Assembly (NCBI GenBank): GCA_945897185.1
Contig: CAMDFC010000002.1
Location: forward strand, 32,218-96,217
Source: Chitinophaga pinensis
GTDB taxonomy: Bacteria; Bacteroidota; Bacteroidia; Chitinophagales; Chitinophagaceae
Length of the DNA stretch: 64,000 nucleotides
Reading direction: 5' to 3'
In this document: positions 57,413 to 64,000 of the stretch, piece after piece
Numbering within the stretch: position 1 is the stretch's first letter
How the letters are laid out: the number at the start of each line of letters is the position of its first letter
Made by a program: the position numbers and the translations under genes
Notes under the pieces: model-generated
What the model was told of the DNA's origin: nothing
Database searches by the model: none
Seen by the model: only the letters and a program-made list of their open reading frames with translations

Positions 57413-57835
57413 ATGCCAATCATGTGGACATTTTTCCTGCAAGTCAAGGTATTGGGTCAAAACCCAGAATTGAGTAAAGCAAGCGACTATTTCCCAATTG
57501 GAATTCAGTTGTTGTTTGCTATTGGTTTAGTTACAGTAATGATCTTGGGATCGCAACTTTTAGGTCCAAGAAGAGTGACAAGTGATAAGCTTCAGAATTT
57601 TGAAAGTGGTATAGAACAGTTCGGAAATGCACGTCAGCCCATGGCCATCAAGTATTTTCTAGTGGCAATCCTATTTGTGTTGTTTGATGTAGAAGTAATC
57701 TTCTTTTATCCCTATGCCGTTAATTTCAAGGGATTGGGTTGGGATGGATTTTGGGCAGTGTTGATGTTCGTTGGTTTTTTCCTTGCAGGCTTCATCTACA
57801 TCATTCGAAAAGGAGCCTTGCATTGGGAAGATTAA
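57413..57835 (+). CDS. nuoA: NADH-quinone oxidoreductase subunit A
   Basis: 'LLGPRRVTSDKLQNFESGIEQFGNARQPMAIKYFLVAILFVLFDVEVIFFYPYAV'. Confidence 0.95.
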   Translation: MPIMWTFFLQVKVLGQNPELSKASDYFPIGIQLLFAIGLVTVMILGSQLLGPRRVTSDKLQNFESGIEQFGNARQPMAIKYFLVAILFVLFDVEVIFFYPYAVNFKGLGWDGFWAVLMFVGFFLAGFIYIIRKGALHWED

Positions 57836-57895
57836 AAAATTAATGATTAAAGAAACAAGTTCCTCAGGCATTTGTTATATAAAAAACAGTTGATT

Positions 57896-58483
57896 ATGGA
57901 GCGTCCGGTTCGATTTAATTTGATTGAAAAAGCAACCTCAGATCGTGGCATCAACCAGGTAGAACTTCCTGATGGGCACATGGGAGAGGGTTTCTTTGCA
58001 ACATCCCTAGAGAAAGTAGTAGGGTTGGCCAGAAAAAATTCTATTTGGCCCCTTCCTTTTGCTACCTCCTGCTGCGGTATAGAATTTATGGCTACCATGG
58101 GTTCGCATTATGACTTATCCCGTTTCGGATCAGAAAGGGTTGGTTTCTCACCCAGACAATGTGATTTGTTGATGGTGATGGGTACCATTGCCAAAAAAAT
58201 GGGACCGGTTCTTCGACAAGTGTACTTGCAGATGGCTGAACCCCGTTGGGTTATAGCAGTTGGTGCCTGTGCCTCAAGCGGTGGAATTTTTGATACGTAT
58301 TCCGTATTACAAGGAATTGACCAAGTAATTCCAGTAGACGTGTATGTTCCTGGATGCCCTCCAAGACCTGAAGCAATTATTGATGGGGTAATGAAAATAC
58401 AGGATCTTATACAGGACGAATCGCTGAGAAGAAGAAACGGAGAAAAATACCAGGCCCTGATGGATGGATACGGAATTCAATAA
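57896..58483 (+). CDS. nuoB: NADH-quinone oxidoreductase subunit B
   Basis: 'ATSCCGIEFMATMGSHYDLSRFGSE', 'VGACASSGGIFDTYSVLQG' and 'YVPGCPPRPEAIIDG'. Confidence 0.96.
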   Translation: MERPVRFNLIEKATSDRGINQVELPDGHMGEGFFATSLEKVVGLARKNSIWPLPFATSCCGIEFMATMGSHYDLSRFGSERVGFSPRQCDLLMVMGTIAKKMGPVLRQVYLQMAEPRWVIAVGACASSGGIFDTYSVLQGIDQVIPVDVYVPGCPPRPEAIIDGVMKIQDLIQDESLRRRNGEKYQALMDGYGIQ

Positions 58484-58504
58484 GCCTTGATCCAAAACAA
58501 AACT

Positions 58505-59008
58505 ATGTCACTCAGTCACGAAATAATAAAAGAGAAACTCAACAGCCAGTTTGGCGAAAAAATACTTCATTGGGAAGAATCTTATGGCATGCTTGCTGCC
58601 ACAGTCCAGCATGACCATAACCTAAAAGTGCTTACTTTTTTAAATGATGAACCAAGCTTGGGGTTCCAATTTTTGACTGACCTCACTGGGGTTCATTACC
58701 CAGATCGCAAAGGGGAAGAACTCGCAGTAGTTTATCATGTTCATAACTTGAAAGAAAATGTAAGGTTGAGACTTAAAGTATTTGTACCCATTGAAAAACC
58801 GGATGTGTATACAGCAACAGGACTCTTCAGTGGAGCCAATTGGATGGAAAGAGAAACCTATGATTTCTACGGTGTCAATTTTATTGGTCACCCTGATCTT
58901 AGGCGTGTGTTGAATGTAGACGAAATGGATTATTTCCCGTTACGCAAAGAATATCCCCTGGAAGACCAGACCAGAATTGATAAAGACGACGAAATGTTTG
59001 GCCGTTAA
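58505..59008 (+). CDS. nuoC: NADH-quinone oxidoreductase subunit C
   Basis: 30-kDa subunit motif 'NWMERETYDFYGVNFIGHPDLRRVL'; start moved to ATG 58505. Confidence 0.94.
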   Translation: MSLSHEIIKEKLNSQFGEKILHWEESYGMLAATVQHDHNLKVLTFLNDEPSLGFQFLTDLTGVHYPDRKGEELAVVYHVHNLKENVRLRLKVFVPIEKPDVYTATGLFSGANWMERETYDFYGVNFIGHPDLRRVLNVDEMDYFPLRKEYPLEDQTRIDKDDEMFGR

Positions 59009-59019
59009 ACCAAAGAAAA

Positions 59020-60249
59020 ATGACATCTGAACAAGTCAATATAAACTTACCGGAAGGTTCTATAGAGAAAAAAACCACAAGGTTAAATTTGGGACCAACC
59101 CATCCTGCCACACACGGGGTGTTCCAAAATATTTTGGAAATGGATGGTGAACGTATCATCAAGGCTGAATCAACTGTAGGGTATATACACAGGGCATTTG
59201 AAAAAATTGCCGAAAGAAGGCCGCTCTATCAAATTACTACACTTACTGATCGCTTGAACTACTGTTCAGCACCGCTTAACAACATGGGATGGCACCTCAC
59301 TTGTGAAAAATTATTGGGTGTAAAGACCCCTAAGCGAGTGGACTATCTACGGGTGATTATTATGGAATTGTCTCGTATCTCTGATCACTTGATTTGTAAC
59401 TCTATCGTGGGTGTAGATACTGGCGCATACACAGGATTTTTATATGTGATGCAATACCGTGAACTGATTTATGAAATTTATGAAGAAGTTTGTGGTTCTC
59501 GTCTCACAACAAACATGGGTAGAATTGGGGGATTTGAAAGAAATTTTTCTGAAACTGCTTTCAGAAAAGTTGAAAAGTTTCTTGAAGAGTTTCCAGTCGT
59601 TTGGAAAGAATTTGAAAATCTGTTTAACAGAAACAGAATATTTATTGAAAGAACCGTAGGAACCGGAGCCATATCCGCTGAGCGCGCATTGAACTATGGT
59701 TTCACTGGTCCAAATCTTCGTGCGGCTGGAGTAGATTACGACGTGAGGGTACATAGCCCTTATTCTTCTTATGAAGATTTTGATTTCATCATACCCGTGG
59801 GAAAGACAGGTGACAATTACGATCGTTTCATGGTGAGAAATGAAGAGATATGGCAATCGCTTAGTATTGTACAACAAGCCTATCAAAAAGTACAGGCATT
59901 CAAAGGAACAGAAGCCGATGTTTATCATGCGGATTCCCCAGAATATTATTTACCTGCAAAGGCTGATGTATATACCAAAATGGAAGCACTCATTTACCAT
60001 TTTAAAATTGTTATGGGGGAAACCGATATTCCTGCTGGGGAAGTGTACAATAGCATTGAAGGTGGAAATGGGGAACTCGGTTTTTATTTGATTACTGATG
60101 GCGGTCGAGCACCTTTTAGGTTGCATTTCCGTAGGCCTTGTTTTATTTATTACCAAGCTTATGCAGAAATCATAAAAGATACCATGCTCAGTGATGCGGT
60201 GGTTACGTTGAGTAGCCTCAACCTAATTGCAGGAGAAATGGATGCATAA
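59020..60249 (+). CDS. nuoD: NADH-quinone oxidoreductase subunit D
   Basis: 'LNLGPTHPATHGVFQNILEMDGE', 'GYIHRAFEK' and 'PFRLHFRRPCF'. Confidence 0.96.
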   Translation: MTSEQVNINLPEGSIEKKTTRLNLGPTHPATHGVFQNILEMDGERIIKAESTVGYIHRAFEKIAERRPLYQITTLTDRLNYCSAPLNNMGWHLTCEKLLGVKTPKRVDYLRVIIMELSRISDHLICNSIVGVDTGAYTGFLYVMQYRELIYEIYEEVCGSRLTTNMGRIGGFERNFSETAFRKVEKFLEEFPVVWKEFENLFNRNRIFIERTVGTGAISAERALNYGFTGPNLRAAGVDYDVRVHSPYSSYEDFDFIIPVGKTGDNYDRFMVRNEEIWQSLSIVQQAYQKVQAFKGTEADVYHADSPEYYLPAKADVYTKMEALIYHFKIVMGETDIPAGEVYNSIEGGNGELGFYLITDGGRAPFRLHFRRPCFIYYQAYAEIIKDTMLSDAVVTLSSLNLIAGEMDA

Positions 60250-60267
60250 AGATTCAAAAAAGAAAAA

Positions 60268-60756
60268 ATGATCAAGTTCTCAGAGGATAAAATGAAAGAA
60301 GTGCAAGCCATGATTGCACGTTACCCAGAGGGAAAACATAAGAGTGCGCTCATTCCTTTGTTGCATTTGGCACAGGATGAGTTTGGTGGATGGCTGAGTG
60401 CGGAGACCATGGATTATGTAGCTACTTTGCTGCAATTGGAATCTATTGAAGTGTATGAAGTAGCTACCTTTTACAGTATGTTTAATTTGAAACCTGTTGG
60501 TAAACATGTTTTTGAAGTCTGCCATACTGGTCCGTGTATGTTGAATGGAAGCGACAAGATCATTGAATACATCAAGAAAAAATTGTCAATCAGCGTTGGT
60601 GAAACAACTGCGGATGACCTATTTACTTTAAAGACTGTAGAATGTCTAGGTGCATGTGGCTATGCACCTATGATGCAATTGGGTATTCATTATCGCGAAC
60701 ATCTTACAGAAGCGAAAGTGGATGCAATTATTGAAGAATGCAGAAATAAAAAATAA
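60268..60756 (+). CDS. nuoE: NADH-quinone oxidoreductase subunit E
   Basis: 'EVYEVATFYSMFNLKPVGKHVFEVCHTGPCML' and 'TVECLGACGYAPMMQLG'. Confidence 0.95.
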   Translation: MIKFSEDKMKEVQAMIARYPEGKHKSALIPLLHLAQDEFGGWLSAETMDYVATLLQLESIEVYEVATFYSMFNLKPVGKHVFEVCHTGPCMLNGSDKIIEYIKKKLSISVGETTADDLFTLKTVECLGACGYAPMMQLGIHYREHLTEAKVDAIIEECRNKK

Positions 60757-60776
60757 GAAAGCGGAAAAACTGCAAC

Positions 60777-62138
60777 ATGGCAAAAAAATTATTACTTGAA
60801 AAAGCACACGTAGAAGGTATCCGTTACTATGACGTGTATAGAAGAGAGGGCGGTTATGCTGCTGTTGAGAAAGCCCTAAAAATGGATACTGGAGCTGTTG
60901 TGGAAGAAGTGAAGAAAAGTGGACTCAGAGGAAGGGGTGGTGCAGGTTTCCCGGCAGGTATGAAATGGAGTTTTCTTGCAAAACCAGAAGGTGTTCCTCG
61001 TTATTTGGTTTGCAATGCTGATGAATCCGAGCCTGGTACTTTCAAAGACAGGTACCTCATGGAAGTCCTTCCGCATTTGCTAATTGAAGGACTTATTATT
61101 TCTTCATACGCATTAGGTAGCAACATTACCTATATTTATATACGTGGTGAATATGCATGGATAGTTGCTATCCTTGAACAAGCGATCAGCGAAGCCAAAG
61201 AAAATGGATTTTTAGGAAAGAATATTTTAGGTAGTGGCTTTGATTGTGAAATCTATGTACAACGTGGTGCGGGTGCGTATATCTGTGGTGAAGAGACTGC
61301 CTTGATTGAATCTCTTGAAGGCAAAAGGGGCAATCCACGTATCAAGCCTCCGTTCCCAGCAGTAAAAGGATTGTGGGATTGCCCAACCGTTGTAAATAAC
61401 GTAGAAACCATTGCAGCAGTTGTGCCCATTATGAATATGGGTGGTGAAGCGTATTCAGAAATTGGTGTTGGCAGGTCTACAGGTACAAAATTAATTTCTG
61501 CTTGTGGGAATATCAATAAGCCGGGTGTTTACGAAATAGACATGACTATTTCTGTAGAGGAATTTATCTACAGTGAAGAATATTGCGGTGGGATACCCAA
61601 TGGGAAAAAATTAAAGGCCTGTATTCCTGGTGGATCTTCAGTGCCAATTTTGCCAGCCAACTTACTTTTAAAAACGGCGAAAGGAGAAACAAGATACATG
61701 AACTATGAAAGCTTGTCTGATGGTGGGTTTGCTACAGGTTCCATGATGGGGTCTGGTGGGTTTATTGTCTTGGATGAGGATCAGTGTATTGTTCGCAATA
61801 CACTTACGTTGGCGAGGTTTTACAGGCATGAGAGTTGCGGACAATGTTCACCATGTAGAGAGGGGACTGGTTGGATGGAAAAAATTCTGAATAAGATTGA
61901 ATATGGAAAGGGGGAGATGAGTGATATTGATTTGTTGTGGGACATCCAACGCAAAATTGAAGGAAATACCATTTGTCCATTGGGTGACGCTGCAGCGTGG
62001 CCAGTGGCAGCAGCAATCAGACATTTTAGAGATGAATTTGAATGGCATATCAACAACCGCGAATTGTCGCAAACCCAGAACTATGGGTTAGCGCACTACG
62101 CAGATCCTATTCATGTTCCAGAGCAAGTAAACGCATGA
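60777..62138 (+). CDS. nuoF: NADH-quinone oxidoreductase subunit F
   Basis: 'SGLRGRGGAGFPAGMKWSF', 'CNADESEPGTFKDRYLME', 'GAGAYICGEETALIESLEGKRGNPR' and 'ESCGQCSPCREGTGW'. Confidence 0.96.
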   Translation: MAKKLLLEKAHVEGIRYYDVYRREGGYAAVEKALKMDTGAVVEEVKKSGLRGRGGAGFPAGMKWSFLAKPEGVPRYLVCNADESEPGTFKDRYLMEVLPHLLIEGLIISSYALGSNITYIYIRGEYAWIVAILEQAISEAKENGFLGKNILGSGFDCEIYVQRGAGAYICGEETALIESLEGKRGNPRIKPPFPAVKGLWDCPTVVNNVETIAAVVPIMNMGGEAYSEIGVGRSTGTKLISACGNINKPGVYEIDMTISVEEFIYSEEYCGGIPNGKKLKACIPGGSSVPILPANLLLKTAKGETRYMNYESLSDGGFATGSMMGSGGFIVLDEDQCIVRNTLTLARFYRHESCGQCSPCREGTGWMEKILNKIEYGKGEMSDIDLLWDIQRKIEGNTICPLGDAAAWPVAAAIRHFRDEFEWHINNRELSQTQNYGLAHYADPIHVPEQVNA

Positions 62139-62155
62139 TGCTATAAAAAATACAT

Positions 62156-63253
62156 ATGGCTGAAGAAGTTAAAAAGTTAAAAGTAACGATTGATAACATC
62201 ACATTAGAAGTACCTCAGGGTACAACTATCTTGCAAGCTGCACGTATGGTTGGTGGTGATGTTGTTCCTCCTGCGATGTGCTATTACACTAAATTAGAAG
62301 GTAGTGGTGGTAAATGCAGAACCTGCCTGGTTGAAGTAAGTAAAGGAAGTGAAGCCGATCCGCGACCAATGCCTAAACTGGTTGTCAGTTGTAGAACAGG
62401 GGTCATGGACGGTATGGAAGTGAAGAATATCACTAGCCCTAAGGTAAAGGAAGCAAGAAATGGCGTTGTAGAATTTTTGTTGCTGAATCATCCATTGGAT
62501 TGTCCAGTTTGTGATCAGGCAGGTGAATGTCATTTGCAAGACCTGGGTTACGAGCATGGTAAGCAAGGAACTCGTTACGAGTTCAAGAGACGCACATTCG
62601 ACAAGCATGATCTTGGTCCGTATATTCAATTACACATGACACGTTGTATTTTGTGCTACCGTTGTGTGATTACTGCCGATCAACTTACAGAAAAGCGTGT
62701 GCACGGTATTTTAAGCCGAGGCGACCATGCAGAAATTGCCACTTATATTGAAAAGTCGCTAGACAACAACTTCATCGGAAATGTAATTGATGTTTGTCCA
62801 GTTGGCGCACTCACAGATAAAACATTCAGGTTCAAAAACCGCGTATGGTTTACCAAGCCGGTAAATGCCCATAGGGAATGTTCTTGCTGCTCTGGTAAGG
62901 TAACACTTTGGCAACGTGGGGAAGAGGTACTTCGTGTAACAGCAAGAAAAGACCAATGGGGTGAAGTGGAAGAATGGATTTGTAATGAATGTCGTTTTGA
63001 AAAAAAGAAAACCACTGATTGGGTAATTGAAGGGCCAACGCATGTAAGCAGACATTCAGTGATTTCACAAGGGCATTACGAAAATATGGTTAAGCCAAAA
63101 GAAACTTTTTCTGCAGTTCACGATGGAAGAAAACCAAAATTGCTGATGGACATCCACAGTGTGAGTGAAGTCAATGATCCTTCAATAGATCTAAGCGAAA
63201 TTCAAGGTCCAGCTACTGGTGCCGTATTTAATCATCCAAAACAAAAAGCTTGA
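62156..63253 (+). CDS. nuoG: NuoG-type 2Fe-2S/4Fe-4S subunit (short form, 365 aa)
   Basis: 'CRTCLVEVSKGSEADPRPMPKLVVSCRTGVMDGM', 'HPLDCPVCDQAGECHLQDLGYEHG', 'TRCILCYRCVI' and 'NVIDVCPVGALTDK'. Confidence 0.92.
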   Translation: MAEEVKKLKVTIDNITLEVPQGTTILQAARMVGGDVVPPAMCYYTKLEGSGGKCRTCLVEVSKGSEADPRPMPKLVVSCRTGVMDGMEVKNITSPKVKEARNGVVEFLLLNHPLDCPVCDQAGECHLQDLGYEHGKQGTRYEFKRRTFDKHDLGPYIQLHMTRCILCYRCVITADQLTEKRVHGILSRGDHAEIATYIEKSLDNNFIGNVIDVCPVGALTDKTFRFKNRVWFTKPVNAHRECSCCSGKVTLWQRGEEVLRVTARKDQWGEVEEWICNECRFEKKKTTDWVIEGPTHVSRHSVISQGHYENMVKPKETFSAVHDGRKPKLLMDIHSVSEVNDPSIDLSEIQGPATGAVFNHPKQKA

Positions 63254-63254
63254 T

Positions 63255-64000
63255 ATGGATATCTTAGCTGTTGATTTGATGTTAGGTCTGGAAAAACTGC
63301 TTCTAATTGGAGCAATTATCTCTTTCTCATTGTTGGTAGCAATGTACACAACCTATGGGGAAAGAAAAATTGCTGCTTGGATGCAAGACAGACGTGGTCC
63401 AAACAGAGCGGGTCCTTTTGGTTTACTCCAGCCCGCCGCCGATGGTTTGAAATTGTTTTTTAAAGAGGAAATCATACCGCTGAGCTCAAATAGAATACTG
63501 TTTGTAATGGGTCCTGCACTTGCAATGATTACAGCTATGCTAACCAGCGCAGTAATTCCTTGGGGTGGGTATATAGAAGTTTTTGGCAAACAAGTGAGTC
63601 TCCAAATTGCAGATGTAAATATTGGAATTCTGTACATATTTGGCGTAGTGAGTTTGGGTGTTTATGGTATAATGATTGGAGGATGGTCATCTAACAATAA
63701 ATTTTCTCTTCTTGCTGCTGTGCGTGGGGCTTCGCAGATCATCTCTTATGAATTGGCAATGGGCCTTTCACTTATTGCTTTGCTCATGATGACGGGCACC
63801 TTGAGTTTGAAAACGATTGTTGCTCAACAAATGGAAGGTGGATGGAATATTATTTATCAGCCGCTTGGTTTTTTGATATTCTTGATTTGTGTATTTGCAG
63901 AATGTAATAGAACGCCTTTTGATTTACCGGAAGCAGAGAATGAATTAAACTTTGGGTATCACCAAGAGTATTCATCTATGAAGCTTGGATTGTATTTGTT
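63255..64000 (+). CDS. nuoH: NADH-quinone oxidoreductase subunit H (truncated by window end)
   Basis: Own translation from ATG 63255: 'YGERKIAAWMQDRRGPNRAGPFGLLQPAADGLKLFFKEE' and 'AECNRTPFDLPEAENEL'; open to 64000. Confidence 0.95.
   Translation, partial: MDILAVDLMLGLEKLLLIGAIISFSLLVAMYTTYGERKIAAWMQDRRGPNRAGPFGLLQPAADGLKLFFKEEIIPLSSNRILFVMGPALAMITAMLTSAVIPWGGYIEVFGKQVSLQIADVNIGILYIFGVVSLGVYGIMIGGWSSNNKFSLLAAVRGASQIISYELAMGLSLIALLMMTGTLSLKTIVAQQMEGGWNIIYQPLGFLIFLICVFAECNRTPFDLPEAENELNFGYHQEYSSMKLGLYL

Noticed and set aside
59440-59928. 162-aa minus-strand ORF opposite nuoD
   Set aside because: Antisense to highly conserved nuoD; no family resemblance.
1-64000. Mobile element, prophage, toxin-antitoxin, defence or biosynthetic cluster
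   Set aside because: No transposase, integrase, restriction, Cas, CBASS, retron, NRPS/PKS or phage structural genes; all major ORFs fit housekeeping or common Bacteroidota families.

Overview
This 64 kb window is an AT-rich Bacteroidota chromosomal segment. Gene content and order suggest Chitinophagaceae or a relative, but that placement is an inference. It is almost entirely housekeeping: about 55 protein genes, with no rRNA, tRNA, CRISPR array, transposase, integrase, phage module or recognisable defence system. Main blocks: (1) MFS transporter, YqgE, histidine kinase and queA; (2) a near-complete dcw cluster, mraZ-rsmH-ftsL-ftsI-murE-mraY-murD-ftsW-murG-murC-ftsQ-ftsA-ftsZ, ending in a strong terminator; (3) a TIGR01777-type epimerase, LD-carboxypeptidase, metG, a FadB-like fusion, an ABC exporter, a VPS10/BNR-repeat protein, a TAT-type Gfo/Idh oxidoreductase and a DUF5916-type outer-membrane protein; (4) acyltransferase, trmD, an S4 protein, DPP-IV-like S9 peptidase, M20 dipeptidase, exported SOD, LptF/G permease and a START-like protein; (5) rpoD-like sigma, ffh, rpsP, rimM, dinB, rlmN, rluB, an RluA-family gene and hisS; (6) an orphan PstS-like protein, a TPR protein, then nuoA-B-C-D-E-F-G-H (nuoH cut by the window end). 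I found no undescribed multi-gene system. The most interesting signals are regulatory or architectural: a four-unit, 10-bp-period repeat before mraZ that looks like a MraZ operator; a combined terminator and TAnnTTTG promoter abutting ffh; hairpins touching the rimM and dinB start codons; near-leaderless genes; and convergent gene pairs whose ends overlap or abut with no room for a terminator.
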